64,000 bases of DNA from Microbulbifer aggregans (GTDB taxonomy: Bacteria > Pseudomonadota > Gammaproteobacteria > Pseudomonadales > Cellvibrionaceae): NCBI RefSeq assembly GCF_020524005.1, contig NZ_JAIVKK010000012.1:58227-122226 (forward strand), given 5' to 3'. Both the position numbers and the translations under genes were made by a program. Position 1 is the first letter of the stretch. The number at the start of each line of letters is the position of its first letter. The notes beneath the pieces are model-generated. The model did no database searches. It had not been told where the DNA came from and worked only from the letters and a program-made list of their open reading frames with translations. Of this stretch, positions 1 through 9,093 are shown in pieces.

Positions 1-474
1 TTTGTGGTCCAGGGGGCGAATCTGTGTTTCGCCATTGGCCAGGTAGCCTACAAGCAGTTTATGCAATCAACCTGCAGTCGTGGCAATGCTCTGCCGCCGC
101 GGCAGACCTTTGGCTGGTTTTTCATTGGCGCCAGCATTGTCGCCGGTATCGCCTGGCTGGTACTCGGCAAACCACAATACCCTTCCAGCAACCTGCAATG
201 GGGTATTTTGCTGTGGCTGGGCGCAGTGGCTTCCGGAGTCGGCTACTTTCTCTGGAACAAGGGCGCCACCCAGGTTTCTGCCGGCACTCTGGCCGCGATG
301 AATAACGCGCTGATTCCCGCAGGGTTACTGGTAAACCTGTTGATCTGGAACCGGGAAGCGAATCTTGCGCGACTCGTCACAGGAGGCGCCATCATTGTTC
401 TGGCTGTCGCCCTGAGTGAATGGCACAGTAGGTCCCGCAAAGGAAAACATCGCGACAGCACACAAGGATTTTGA
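1..474 (+). CDS. EamA/DMT-family transporter, 3' part only
   Basis: The reading frame is open from the first base, so the gene begins outside the window; about 157 C-terminal residues are present. They contain several hydrophobic helices with small-residue packing (GVGYFLWNKGA, SAGTLAAMNNALIPAG) and end in a basic tail (SRSRKGKHR). This is the look of the second repeat of a ten-helix drug/metabolite transporter, an inner-membrane exporter of metabolites or amino acids. The stop codon lies only two bases before the ATG of argE, so the two are probably co-transcribed. The substrate cannot be read from the sequence. Confidence 0.75.
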   Translation, partial: FVVQGANLCFAIGQVAYKQFMQSTCSRGNALPPRQTFGWFFIGASIVAGIAWLVLGKPQYPSSNLQWGILLWLGAVASGVGYFLWNKGATQVSAGTLAAMNNALIPAGLLVNLLIWNREANLARLVTGGAIIVLAVALSEWHSRSRKGKHRDSTQGF

Positions 475-476
475 GT

Positions 477-1631
477 ATGAATGCCCGCACCCTGCCCAGC
501 CTGCTGCAGCAACTGCAACAGCTGGTGGCCAGCCCCAGCGTCAGCGCCACCAATCCCACACTGGATATGGGTAACCGCGGCGTTATCGACCTGCTGGCCG
601 CCTGGCTGGAAACCCTCGGTTTCAAAGTAGAGGTCATGCCTATCGATGGCCAACCGCACAAGGCAAACCTGATTGCCACCCTGGGCAGTGGCGATGGCGG
701 ACTGGTGCTGGCCGGCCACACCGATACGGTGCCCTATGACGACAACCGCTGGCAATCGGACCCGTTCAAGCTGAGCGAGCGCGACAACCGCCTGTACGGC
801 CTCGGCAGCACCGATATGAAAGGCTTTTTTCCCATTGCCATCGAAGCGGCCAAAGCCTTCGCCGACAAACCTCTGCAACAGCCTCTCATTATTCTCGCCA
901 CCGCCGATGAGGAAACGTCCATGTCGGGCGCCCGCGCACTGGTGAAAGCCGGCCGACCCAAAGCCCGCTACGCCGTCATCGGCGAACCGACCGGGCTCAA
1001 GCCCATCCGCATGCACAAAGGCATGATGATGCACGCCCTGCGCATCACCGGCCAGGCCGGCCACTCATCGAACCCGGCCTACGGGGCCAGTGCGCTGGAG
1101 GCCATGCACGGCGCTATGGGAGAAATCCTCAAATTGCGCAGCGAGTGGCAACAGCGCTACCAGAACCCCGGCTTTGCAGTACCGGTGCCGACACTGAACC
1201 TCGGTTGTATTCACGGCGGTGACAATCCCAACCGGATCTGCGGCCACACCGAACTCCAGTTCGACCTGCGCCCGCTGCCGGGCATGCCCATGGATGAGCT
1301 GCGCGGCGAGCTGCACCAACGCCTGAAAAACACCGTTCACGGAGAAAAAATATCCTTCGAATTGGTACCACTCATCGGCGACGTCGAAGCGTATGAAGAG
1401 CCTGCGCAATCAGAGTTGGTAAAGATTGCGGAAAAGCTGACCGGGCACAGCGCGGCAAGTGTGGCCTTTGCCACCGAGGCGCCTTTTCTGCAAAAGCTGG
1501 GGATGCAAACCATCGTGCTCGGCCCCGGGGATATCGATCAGGCACACCAGCCGGATGAATACCTTGGGCTGGAGCGGATTGATCCGATGGTGGAAATTCT
1601 TACCGGTTTAATCGGCAAGTTTTGCCTCTAA
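477..1631 (+). CDS. argE: Acetylornithine deacetylase
   Basis: Cytoplasmic metallopeptidase-fold enzyme (M20 family) that hydrolyses N2-acetylornithine to ornithine and acetate in arginine synthesis. The 384-residue protein carries the metal-binding motifs AGHTDTVP (His near residue 81), LGSTDMKG (Asp near 113) and TADEETS (the catalytic and metal Glu pair near 145-146), then IGEPTGLKP and a C-terminal metal His in DQAHQPDEYL. I chose ATG 477 over an in-frame TTG at 471 because AAGGA at 464-468 sits eight bases upstream of it. It is followed after about 100 bases by argA, the same pairing as in Pseudomonas. The dimerisation domain sits in the middle, after the metal-ligand Glu. Confidence 0.93.
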   Translation: MNARTLPSLLQQLQQLVASPSVSATNPTLDMGNRGVIDLLAAWLETLGFKVEVMPIDGQPHKANLIATLGSGDGGLVLAGHTDTVPYDDNRWQSDPFKLSERDNRLYGLGSTDMKGFFPIAIEAAKAFADKPLQQPLIILATADEETSMSGARALVKAGRPKARYAVIGEPTGLKPIRMHKGMMMHALRITGQAGHSSNPAYGASALEAMHGAMGEILKLRSEWQQRYQNPGFAVPVPTLNLGCIHGGDNPNRICGHTELQFDLRPLPGMPMDELRGELHQRLKNTVHGEKISFELVPLIGDVEAYEEPAQSELVKIAEKLTGHSAASVAFATEAPFLQKLGMQTIVLGPGDIDQAHQPDEYLGLERIDPMVEILTGLIGKFCL

Positions 1632-1734
1632 GCAGACTCCTACGGTGTACAGAAATTTTCGCGAAGGCGCTGCTACCGCAGAAAGTACGGTATATTGCAC
1701 CCATTAACGAACCACCTGCTGAAGTAGACAGAAA

Positions 1735-3048
1735 GTGAACACCGATAACACCACCCTCAACTGGTTCCGTAACGCCGCGCCCTATATCAATGACCTGCGC
1801 GGGCGAACCCTGGTGGTTGCCATTCCCGGGGAAGGTTTTGCGCACGAAAACTTCCGCAACCTGGTACATGATCTCGCGCTGCTGATCAGCCTCGGTGTAC
1901 GCCTGGTACTGGTACACGGCGCCCGAGCCCAGGTGAATGAAGCTCTGGCACAGGCCGGTATTGAAAGTCGCTTCCAGGGTAATACCCGTATAACCGATCG
2001 CGAGACCCTGGAAATCATCAAGGGCGCGCTCGGCAAACTGCGTTTTGAAATTGAAGCCGCCTTTTCCCAGGGATTGCCGGATTCCCCCATGGCCGGCTCT
2101 TCACTTAGGGTGATTTCCGGAAATTTCGTCACTGCGCGTCCAGTCGGCATCATCGATGGCACGGATATGCGCTGGACCGGTCGCGTGCGGCGTATGGAGG
2201 CCGGAGCCATCCGCCGCGCGCTGGAAGAAAACGCGCTGGTACTCCTCTCCCCCATCGGGACTTCCCTGACCGGCGAGCTGTTCAACCTGAATTATCTCGA
2301 CCTGGCCGCTGAAGCCGCCAAGGCACTCAGCGCGGAAAAACTGATCCTGTTCAGGGATGTGCCGCAACTCGAAGTAAAAGGCGAGCCGATCTATGACCTG
2401 AGCATCAACCAGGCCGAGGAAGTCGCGGAGTATCTCGACAGCGAAACCCTGAACTGCGCCATTGCCGCCTGTAACAGTGGCACCCAGCGCGTGCACCTGC
2501 TCAGTTACGCAGAAAACGGCGCGCTGCTGCAGGAACTGTTCCGTCGCGAGGGTGCCGGTACCATGATCTACCGGGACAGCTACGAAGTGGTTCGCCGGGC
2601 CCGTATTAATGACGTCGGCGGCATCCTCGGGTTGATAAGGCCGCTGGAAAAACAGGGCGTGCTGGTGCGTCGCTCACGGGAAAAGCTCGAGGCAGAAATC
2701 GATCATTTCACCCTAGTGGAAGTGGACGGTACCCCGGTGGCCTGCGCTGCGCTCTACCCGATCCTCGACGATCAGGGCGATACCGTGGCAGCAGAGATTG
2801 CCTGCGTTGCCATTCATCCGGATTTCCGTGGTGGTGGTCGCGGGGCCAAATTACTGCAGCATCTGGAGCGGCAGGCGCGCGCGCTGGAGCTACCGGAGAT
2901 CTTCGTACTCACAACCCAGACCGAGCACTGGTTTATCGAGCGGGGCTTCACCCAGGTTGAGGTCAGCGACCTGCCCGCCAGCCGACAGTCGCTGTACAAC
3001 ATTCAGCGCAATTCCCGCATTTTACGCAAACAGGTTGTTCCGCAATAA
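1735..3048 (+). CDS. argA: N-acetylglutamate synthase (amino-acid N-acetyltransferase)
   Basis: First step of arginine synthesis: acetyl-CoA plus glutamate gives N-acetylglutamate. The 437-residue protein has the classic two-part form: an amino-acid-kinase-like domain (about residues 15-285, with VLVHGARAQVNEAL and GNTRITDRETLE) that binds arginine for feedback inhibition, and a C-terminal GNAT domain (about 290-430) with the acetyl-CoA loop HPDFRGGGRGAKLL. Start is GTG at 1735; the N-terminus (NWFRNAAPYINDLRGRT) matches the family start. A TATATT at 1691-1696 could be a -10 element, but no good -35 is visible. A strong hairpin overlaps the stop codon. Confidence 0.93.
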   Translation: MNTDNTTLNWFRNAAPYINDLRGRTLVVAIPGEGFAHENFRNLVHDLALLISLGVRLVLVHGARAQVNEALAQAGIESRFQGNTRITDRETLEIIKGALGKLRFEIEAAFSQGLPDSPMAGSSLRVISGNFVTARPVGIIDGTDMRWTGRVRRMEAGAIRRALEENALVLLSPIGTSLTGELFNLNYLDLAAEAAKALSAEKLILFRDVPQLEVKGEPIYDLSINQAEEVAEYLDSETLNCAIAACNSGTQRVHLLSYAENGALLQELFRREGAGTMIYRDSYEVVRRARINDVGGILGLIRPLEKQGVLVRRSREKLEAEIDHFTLVEVDGTPVACAALYPILDDQGDTVAAEIACVAIHPDFRGGGRGAKLLQHLERQARALELPEIFVLTTQTEHWFIERGFTQVEVSDLPASRQSLYNIQRNSRILRKQVVPQ

Positions 3049-3059
3049 TTTTGCGGAAC
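3037..3059 (+). terminator. Hairpin spanning the argA stop codon
   Basis: A perfect 9-bp inverted repeat, GTTCCGCAA / TTGCGGAAC, has a 5-base loop (TAATT) that contains the argA TAA stop. No T-run follows, so it is either a transcript-stabilising 3' hairpin or a Rho-assisted end rather than a standard intrinsic terminator. It separates argA from ilvD. Confidence 0.5.
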
Positions 3060-3230
3060 GCCGCCCGTAGCACGGATACAAATTGCGGCATATCTGCCCT
3101 TTGTTGCCAAACGCGCAAAATGCTTTGCACTTTGCTACTCTTTCGCGCCTGTGAGCGCTTCAGCGCCGATCCTGTAACCAGGCCCGCCACCTGTTCGACC
3201 GCGACCTGAATTCAATTAGTAAGAGTCACT

Positions 3231-5066
3231 ATGCCCCAGTATCGCTCCCGTACCTCCACCGCCGGCCGCAATATGGCCGGCGCCCGCGCACTCTGGCGCG
3301 CCACCGGCATGAAAGATGAGGACTTCCACAAGCCCATCATCGCCGTAGCCAACTCTTTCACCCAGTTTGTACCCGGCCATGTACACCTGAAAGACATGGG
3401 CCAGCTCGTGGCGCGTGAAATTGAGAAGGCCGGTGGTGTGGCGAAGGAATTCAATACCATCGCAGTGGACGACGGTATCGCTATGGGACACGACGGCATG
3501 CTGTACAGCCTGCCCAGCCGTGAAATCATCGCCGACTCCGTGGAGTACATGGTCAACGCTCACTGTGCCGATGCGCTGGTGTGCATTTCCAACTGCGACA
3601 AAATCACGCCCGGAATGCTGATGGCCGCGCTGCGCCTGAATATCCCGGTCATTTTTGTTTCCGGTGGTCCGATGGAAGCCGGCAAGACCAAGCTCGCAGA
3701 TCACAAGCTCGACCTGGTCGATGCGATGGTCATTGCAGCCACCGACGACGCCAGCGATGAACAGGTAGCCGAATACGAGCGCTCCGCCTGCCCGACATGT
3801 GGTTCCTGCTCCGGCATGTTCACCGCAAACTCGATGAATTGCCTGACCGAAGCATTGGGGCTGTCGTTACCGGGCAACGGTACCATGCTCGCGACCCATG
3901 CCGACCGCGAGCAGCTGTTCCTGCGAGCAGGACGTGAGATTGTGTCACTGGCCAAGCGCTACTACGAGGAAGACGACCTCTCCGCGCTCCCACGCTCCAT
4001 TGCCAATCACGCTGCGTTTAGTAATGCCATGGCACTGGATATCGCCATGGGCGGCTCCACCAATACCATCCTGCACCTGCTCGCGGCCGCTCAGGAAGGC
4101 GAGGTGGACTTTACGCTCGCAGATATCGACCGCCTGTCACGGAAGATTCCGCAACTGTGCAAGGTGGCACCCAATACGCAGAAATACCATATCGAAGATG
4201 TACATCGCGCGGGGGGCGTTATGGCCATTCTGGGCGAGCTCGACGCCGCGGGCCTCCTGGACTCCAGCCAGCCCACAGTCCACAGCAACTCCATGCGCGA
4301 CGCGCTGGAGCAGTGGGACATCTGCCGTACCGACGACCCGGAAGTGCACAAGTTCTTCCGCGCCGGTCCGGCCGGCATCCCCACCCAGCAGGCGTTCAGC
4401 CAGGACTGCCGCTGGAACAATCTCGATGGCGACCGCGAGAGCGGCTGTATCCGCTCCGCTGAGCACGCCTACTCCTCCGAGGGTGGCCTCGCCGTCCTGT
4501 TTGGCAACCTGGCCCCCAATGGCTGTGTGGTGAAGACCTCCGGGGTGGAAGAAGAGCTGTGGCACTTCGAAGGCCCTGCACACATTGTCGAAAGCCAGGA
4601 AGACGCAGTAGCAAATATTCTGGAAGGGCGAGTGAACGAAGGCGAAGCGGTTATCGTACGCTACGAAGGTCCCAAAGGCGGCCCAGGTATGCAGGAGATG
4701 CTGTACCCCACCAGCTACCTGAAGTCCAAAGGGCTGGGTAAATCCTGTGCACTGATCACCGATGGTCGTTTCTCCGGGGGCACCTCGGGGCTTTCCATTG
4801 GACACGTATCCCCGGAGGCGGCCGGCGGCGGCAATATCGGCTTGGTACAGGATGGCGATCCCATTCGTATCGATATTCCCAACCGCCTGATCGAAGTGGA
4901 TATTCCCGAGGCAGAGCTGCAACGCCGCCGCGAGGCCATGGACAGCAAAGGGGCTGAGGGCTGGAAGCCAACTAAGCCCCGTCCGCGCAAGGTGAGCCGC
5001 GCACTCAAGGCCTACGCCCTGCTGGCCACCAGTGCCGACCGCGGCGCGGTACGGGAAATCGACTGA
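3231..5066 (+). CDS. ilvD: Dihydroxy-acid dehydratase
   Basis: Iron-sulfur enzyme of valine, leucine, isoleucine and pantothenate synthesis; dehydrates 2,3-dihydroxy-3-methylbutanoate and its homologue to 2-keto acids. The 611-residue length fits the family (E. coli is 616). Visible motifs are [11 protein letters not shown] (Mg ligand near residue 81), [10 protein letters not shown] (cluster Cys122 and the neighbouring Lys124), [18 protein letters not shown] (residues 187 on) and the C-terminal [20 protein letters not shown] signature. It is preceded by about 180 non-coding bases, so it probably has its own promoter, and is followed by a strong terminator. ilvA, the first isoleucine-specific enzyme, lies 34 kb away in this window. 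Confidence 0.96.
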   Translation: MPQYRSRTSTAGRNMAGARALWRATGMKDEDFHKPIIAVANSFTQFVPGHVHLKDMGQLVAREIEKAGGVAKEFNTIAVDDGIAMGHDGMLYSLPSREIIADSVEYMVNAHCADALVCISNCDKITPGMLMAALRLNIPVIFVSGGPMEAGKTKLADHKLDLVDAMVIAATDDASDEQVAEYERSACPTCGSCSGMFTANSMNCLTEALGLSLPGNGTMLATHADREQLFLRAGREIVSLAKRYYEEDDLSALPRSIANHAAFSNAMALDIAMGGSTNTILHLLAAAQEGEVDFTLADIDRLSRKIPQLCKVAPNTQKYHIEDVHRAGGVMAILGELDAAGLLDSSQPTVHSNSMRDALEQWDICRTDDPEVHKFFRAGPAGIPTQQAFSQDCRWNNLDGDRESGCIRSAEHAYSSEGGLAVLFGNLAPNGCVVKTSGVEEELWHFEGPAHIVESQEDAVANILEGRVNEGEAVIVRYEGPKGGPGMQEMLYPTSYLKSKGLGKSCALITDGRFSGGTSGLSIGHVSPEAAGGGNIGLVQDGDPIRIDIPNRLIEVDIPEAELQRRREAMDSKGAEGWKPTKPRPRKVSRALKAYALLATSADRGAVREID

Positions 5067-5093
5067 CCCGCGTCCATTCAGCGACACAAAAAA

Positions 5094-5118
5094 GCGAGCC
5101 TATCGGCTCGCTTTTTTT
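5094..5118. terminator. Bidirectional intrinsic terminator after ilvD
   Basis: Stem GCGAGCC / GGCTCGC with loop TATC, flanked by an A-run on the left and seven Ts on the right. It can stop ilvD transcription from the left and tonB transcription from the right. Confidence 0.9.
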
Positions 5119-5149
5119 ATTTCTCCTATTTAAACAAAGATCCGGGGAT

Positions 5150-5815
5150 CTACTCCGCCATGCGGAAGGTTATCCGGTTGCGCACGCCATGTTGCTCTAC
5201 CGGTTTCCCTTCCACTACCGGCGGCCGGTACTTGAAGCGCGCCACCGCGTTCAGCGCGGCACTGTTGAATACATCTGTGGGAGCACCACTCATATCGAAC
5301 CCACCGACAACACTCGGATCACGAACACTACCGTTACTGGTAATGGTGAACTCCACTACGACATACCCCTCAAGGCCTCTCGCCAGGGCCCTGCGCGGGT
5401 AGCGCGGAGCCGGTTTGTAAATTGGCAGTGGAGCAGAGTCCACCACAACAGGCCCCTGCTTTTCCGCCTTCACAGTCGGGCGATCAATGATTGTTGAAAA
5501 ATCACCGGGCTCCACTTGCGGATCTACTTCGACCCGGGGAACCGCCGGTGGTATTTCCTGAGGTTTAGCCGGTGGCTCGGCCTTGATCACCGTAAGTTCG
5601 GTCGGCGGCATGTGGATAGGCGCAACCTTCGGCGCATCATCGGTCGGCGGCGCGCGGTAATCCGTTGCGATCAGTTGGGTCATACCAAACAGCAGCAGAC
5701 CGGTTACCCCCAGTGCAAAAGCACCGCTGCGCAACAGTTTGATGGTTTTGAAAGACAGGGAAAATTGGGGACTGGCGAATGCAGTAAGACTACTTTGCGG
5801 ATAAGCCTGTTCCAT
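5150..5815 (-). CDS. tonB: TonB-family energy transducer (orphan copy)
   Basis: The 221-residue protein has a short cytoplasmic N-terminus, one membrane helix (about residues 32-50, SGAFALGVTGLLLFGM), a Pro-rich periplasmic linker, and a C-terminal TonB domain with PRYPRRALARGLEGYVVVEF and NGSVRDPSVV. It would carry proton-motive-force energy from an ExbB/ExbD complex to outer-membrane receptors. The same C-terminal motif recurs in the second TonB at 7368-7988. This copy stands apart from the six-gene TonB operon: a terminator (5969-5995) and two palindromes lie between. A strong ribosome-binding site (TAGGAGGGG) precedes the ATG. It may use the same ExbB/ExbD for other receptors. Confidence 0.88.
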   Translation of the reverse strand: MEQAYPQSSLTAFASPQFSLSFKTIKLLRSGAFALGVTGLLLFGMTQLIATDYRAPPTDDAPKVAPIHMPPTELTVIKAEPPAKPQEIPPAVPRVEVDPQVEPGDFSTIIDRPTVKAEKQGPVVVDSAPLPIYKPAPRYPRRALARGLEGYVVVEFTITSNGSVRDPSVVGGFDMSGAPTDVFNSAALNAVARFKYRPPVVEGKPVEQHGVRNRITFRMAE

Positions 5816-5852
5816 AACACCCCTCCTAATTATTTTCAGGTGTTTTAGTGAT

Positions 5853-5890
5853 CACACAGTGAACTGTGTGGTTGGAAAAGCTGATCAGCT
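5853..5890. promoter_or_regulatory. Two adjacent palindromes upstream of the orphan tonB
   Basis: CACACAGT-GA-ACTGTGTG (5853-5870) is a perfect 8-bp inverted repeat with a 2-base spacer. Eight bases further, AGCTGATCAGCT (5879-5890) is a perfect 12-base palindrome. They start 38 bases upstream of the tonB ATG, where an operator or activator site would be expected. The binding protein is unknown. Neither resembles the Fur-box consensus. Confidence 0.45.
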
Positions 5891-5968
5891 ACTTACAGTA
5901 TTTAGTTGAAATACACGAAGTTGCAAATAAATCGTATTTATTCTCTATATATCGAGCAAAAATTCGGT

Positions 5969-5995
5969 AAAAAAAAGGCCGCACATTGTGCGGCC
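5969..5995 (-). terminator. Intrinsic terminator of the TonB/TPR operon
   Basis: Stem GGCCGCAC / GTGCGGCC (5977-5995) with a three-base loop, followed on the minus strand by eight Ts (A-run 5969-5976). It lies just after the stop of the TPR gene and closes the six-gene operon. Confidence 0.88.
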
Positions 5996-6019
5996 TCGAA
6001 AACTCCGGAAAACACTGAC

Positions 6020-7354
6020 TTACATGGCCAGTTGCGCTTCCCGTTCTTTCTCATTTTCAACAAAGGTAATCCACTGCTTGGCAAACTTCTCGGAACGCTT
6101 GTCGTCCAGCGCCTTCTTGAAGTACTTCAACGAGTCGTCGTACTTCTTCAGGTTCGCATTTGCCATGCCCAGAACGATATACAGCTGGTCTACGCGCTTG
6201 ATATCGCCCTTTTTAAGTGCCTTGGCAGCCATGTCTACGGCTTCTTTATTCTTGTCCAGGTCCAGGTAGATACCGGCCAGACGGGAATAGAGATCGCCTT
6301 TGTCAGACATGCTTGCAGCAGCTTCCAGCTCCGGGATCGACTTTTGCAGCTCCTGAGCCATCTGGTACGCCTGAGCCAGGGTTTCCAGATTTTTGGAGTT
6401 GCGGGCAATCTTCTTCTCTTTGATGCCCTTTTCGATCACCTTCGCGCCCTTGTAAGGCATTTCAGCACCCATAAAGAGATAAGCCATATTCAGCAGCTCT
6501 TTCTCTTTCTGCAGGGCGCCGGCAACGTAAGCGGCTTCCATCATGTGAAGCATGTCGTCTTCACGCTTGAGCTCGCCGTACATGCCCGCCAGCTGCTTGT
6601 AGTACTCACCTTTCGGGTAGTGCTTCACCAGCTTCTCAAGGATATTGGTAACCTGCTTGTAGTCGTTTTTCTCGTAGTAGAGAAAACGCTGCAGGCTGTA
6701 CCAGTTTTCCTTGGGCACCTTGCCTTCTTTCTCGTACATGGAAACAGCCTGATTCATATCAGCCATCGCCTTGTTGTTGTCACCCAGCTGGTAATAAGCC
6801 TGGGCGCGCAACGCGTACGAGTCAGCGGTAACAGTTTCGGAAGCAGCAAACCACTTGTTCAGGTAGTTCACAGCCTGCTTGTAGTCTTCGGTTACGAAGT
6901 ACAGCTGGGCGATGGTTTGCAGCGTGCCTACTTCGAGCGCTACCGGCAGGTTTTCTGCACCCTGCTGCAATACCTGCTTGTAGTAGGAAATCGCCTGCGG
7001 GTACTTCTCCATGCTGTAGTAGACAAAGCCGTAGAAGTAGTACATCTGCGCGGCTTCATAGCCGTTCAGCTTGCTCTTACCCGCTTCCATCTCCTTCAGC
7101 GCTGCGAGGGCTTCCTGCCACTTCTGGGCGTCGGCAGCTTCCTGCGCTTTACCCAGGTACTTAAATGCGCTTTCACGCATCGCAGGTGTCTTGCGGGTCT
7201 TCTGCTCTGCAGCTTGCGCCTGAGCAAAAGAGCTGGATACACCAACTGCTTCCAGAACAGTCACACTTACGGCGGGAGCCAGTACCAAGGGCAGCGCTAC
7301 GGACGTGCGCAGGACGAACTTGGACAGGCCTTTCGTCACGGTCGTCATATTCAT
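6020..7354 (-). CDS. Tetratricopeptide-repeat protein of the TonB operon
   Basis: The 444-residue exported protein begins with a signal-like hydrophobic stretch ending near AQAQAAEQ (about residue 50). It then carries serial TPR-type helix pairs (AAQMYYFYGFVYYSMEKYPQ, LYIVLGMANANLKKYDDSL and others) and a highly charged Lys/Glu C-terminus. TPR proteins are scaffolds; this one is the last gene of the cluster, 13 bases after tonB, a position in which such genes occur with TtpC-type TonB systems. It probably sits in the periplasm and contacts TonB or the receptors, but this is inference. Confidence 0.82.
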   Translation of the reverse strand: MNMTTVTKGLSKFVLRTSVALPLVLAPAVSVTVLEAVGVSSSFAQAQAAEQKTRKTPAMRESAFKYLGKAQEAADAQKWQEALAALKEMEAGKSKLNGYEAAQMYYFYGFVYYSMEKYPQAISYYKQVLQQGAENLPVALEVGTLQTIAQLYFVTEDYKQAVNYLNKWFAASETVTADSYALRAQAYYQLGDNNKAMADMNQAVSMYEKEGKVPKENWYSLQRFLYYEKNDYKQVTNILEKLVKHYPKGEYYKQLAGMYGELKREDDMLHMMEAAYVAGALQKEKELLNMAYLFMGAEMPYKGAKVIEKGIKEKKIARNSKNLETLAQAYQMAQELQKSIPELEAAASMSDKGDLYSRLAGIYLDLDKNKEAVDMAAKALKKGDIKRVDQLYIVLGMANANLKKYDDSLKYFKKALDDKRSEKFAKQWITFVENEKEREAQLAM

Positions 7355-7367
7355 ATGCGTCCCCTAA

Positions 7368-7988
7368 TTATTGCGCCATATTGAAGCTGATCTTGGTTTT
7401 TACACCAGGCACTTCAATAGGCTCGCCGTCAACAACCCGCGGCTTGTACTTGTACTTCAACGCGGACTTCACTGCTTCGCGGTTGAAGATGGTGGTTGGA
7501 TTGCCGTCTTTTGTGAAGGCTTCCACCACGCGCGGATCCCGTACAGAACCGTTCTTGGTTACCGTGTATTCCACGATTACCCAGCCTTCAATGCCACGCT
7601 GCAGTGCACGACGTGGATACTGCGGCTGTACTTTCACGATCGGAAGGTAGTCACCCTCGCTCGCGAAGCCACCAATACCGGTCACTTTCAGGTCGGCGTT
7701 GGCCGCCGGCGCTGACATGTTCAGTGCATTGTCAATGTCGGGCTGATCAAACTCCGGCTCCGGCATTTCGGGCGGCGGTTGCTCAGGCTCGTCTGGCTTT
7801 TCCGGCTTGCTGGTATCGTATTGTGTTTCGATCTTCGTGTCCGGCATGACGACGTCGGCTACCTTGATCTGCTCCTCTTCCTTCGGAGCACCCAGGTTCG
7901 CTTCAATCAGCGCATGCATGGTGAAGATCAGGGCAAAAGTGGTGGCTACTGCCAGCGCACCTGCCCCAACTAATCTTACCGGGTTCAT
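7368..7988 (-). CDS. tonB: TonB2-type energy transducer of the TtpC operon
   Basis: The 206-residue TonB has one N-terminal membrane helix (about residues 6-28, VGAGALAVATTFALIF), an acidic Pro/Glu linker (PEKPDEPEQPPPEMPEPEF) and the C-terminal domain PQYPRRALQRGIEGWVIVEY...NGSVRDPRVV. The linker is short and Glu/Pro-rich rather than Lys/Pro-rich, as in the small TonB2 proteins of Vibrio. It is translated 5 bases after exbD. Its C-terminal domain closely resembles that of the orphan TonB at 5150-5815, suggesting old duplication. Confidence 0.9.
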   Translation of the reverse strand: MNPVRLVGAGALAVATTFALIFTMHALIEANLGAPKEEEQIKVADVVMPDTKIETQYDTSKPEKPDEPEQPPPEMPEPEFDQPDIDNALNMSAPAANADLKVTGIGGFASEGDYLPIVKVQPQYPRRALQRGIEGWVIVEYTVTKNGSVRDPRVVEAFTKDGNPTTIFNREAVKSALKYKYKPRVVDGEPIEVPGVKTKISFNMAQ

Positions 7989-7993
7989 AGTTG

Positions 7994-8395
7994 TTAACTC
8001 TTCTCTGTAGCGACCGACACTTTCTCGATACCAATTCTCCTGGCCGCATCAGCGATCAGGGCAACCTTCTCGATACTCGCTTCTTTATCGGGCTGAATTA
8101 CCAACCACCCTTTCGGGTTTTCCGCGTAGAGACGCTCCAGGGTATTTTTCACCTGACGGTCGTCTACTTTCTCTTTGGCAATCCAGATTTCGTCGTTGTC
8201 GTTAATCGCTACCAGAATAGAGGCGGCTTTGAGGTCAGCGGTGGTCGCTTCCGGCTTAACAACATCGACGCCCGGTTCCTTGATGAAGGTCGCGGTGACG
8301 ATGAAGAAGATCAGCATGATGAACACTACGTCCAGCATGGGCGTAAGGTCGATCGCGCCGGCCTCTTCTTCCGCCGTAGTCTGTTTTCTGCTCAT
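7994..8395 (-). CDS. exbD: ExbD/TolR-family biopolymer transport protein
   Basis: The 133-residue protein has a single N-terminal membrane helix (VVFIMLIFFIVTATFI, about residues 27-43), preceded by the family's proton-pathway Asp in IDLTPMLDVVF, then a small periplasmic domain with LVIQPDKEASIEKVALIADA. It forms the proton-driven motor with ExbB. It is spaced 155 bases from exbB, unusually far for this tightly packed operon, and 5 bases from tonB. Confidence 0.92.
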   Translation of the reverse strand: MSRKQTTAEEEAGAIDLTPMLDVVFIMLIFFIVTATFIKEPGVDVVKPEATTADLKAASILVAINDNDEIWIAKEKVDDRQVKNTLERLYAENPKGWLVIQPDKEASIEKVALIADAARRIGIEKVSVATEKS

Positions 8396-8551
8396 TGCAA
8401 CTCTCTTTAGCGAAATGCTATTAGCGAGATTTGGCCTTGCGAAGCCTCCACCGCACCCTAAGTGTTAGTGAAAGCTCCATGGATTGGCTAAACCTTCTCA
8501 GTGTCCGACCTGCACAAATACTCCAGGCCGGTCACTTTGATTGTGGTGCCG

Positions 8552-9079
8552 TCAGTGATCCATCGTCAGATGGTCTTCCAGCAGCTGGGTTTCACGCTCA
8601 GCAGTACGGGTGATGTAAGTATTTGCAAATACACCTGACAGTGCGGTCACCATGCCCGCCATTGTCGGGATGGTAGCCATGGATACACCACTGGCCATTT
8701 GCTTTGCATCACCACCGCCGGTGATCGCGAGCACTTCGAACACGTTGATCATGCCCCATACGGTACCCAGCAGGCCGAACAACGGCGCGAGGGCAACGCA
8801 GGTCTGGATCATGTCCATATTGCTCTGGATCTTCTCGGATACCCGGGAAATCAGCGCGTAGCGGATCTGGTGGGCACCCCAGGATTTGCGCTCGGGGCGC
8901 GCTTCCCAGGAGTCCACTGCGCCCTGAACATCGCGTTTCAGGCCGCCATTGAAGTAAAAGACCCGCTCAAAAATCAGCGTCCACATGAAGAAGGTCAGGC
9001 CGGCGATCAGAAGTAGTACTGGCCCGCCCGACGCCATAAAGGCGTTGACGGCGGCCCATGCGTCATTTAATGCGTGCAT
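8552..9079 (-). CDS. exbB: ExbB/TolQ/MotA-family proton channel protein
   Basis: The 175-residue protein has an N-terminal helix (GGPVLLLIAGLTFFMWTLIF) and the MotA/TolQ/ExbB core with APLFGLLGTVWGMINVF and MASGVSMATIPTMAGM. It is the short ExbB2 form. It would pair with ExbD to power TonB. It begins 15 bases after the TtpC-like gene, consistent with one transcript. The C-terminus ends shortly after the last helix (AERETQLLEDHLTMDH). Confidence 0.9.
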   Translation of the reverse strand: MHALNDAWAAVNAFMASGGPVLLLIAGLTFFMWTLIFERVFYFNGGLKRDVQGAVDSWEARPERKSWGAHQIRYALISRVSEKIQSNMDMIQTCVALAPLFGLLGTVWGMINVFEVLAITGGGDAKQMASGVSMATIPTMAGMVTALSGVFANTYITRTAERETQLLEDHLTMDH

Positions 9080-9093
9080 GTTGCCGCCTCCTC

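Noticed and set aside
5906..7384. A 492-codon plus-strand open frame antisense to the TPR gene
   Set aside because: It has unlikely composition (Val, Leu, His-rich strings), no ribosome site, and lies fully over a well-supported TPR gene; it is a codon-bias shadow.
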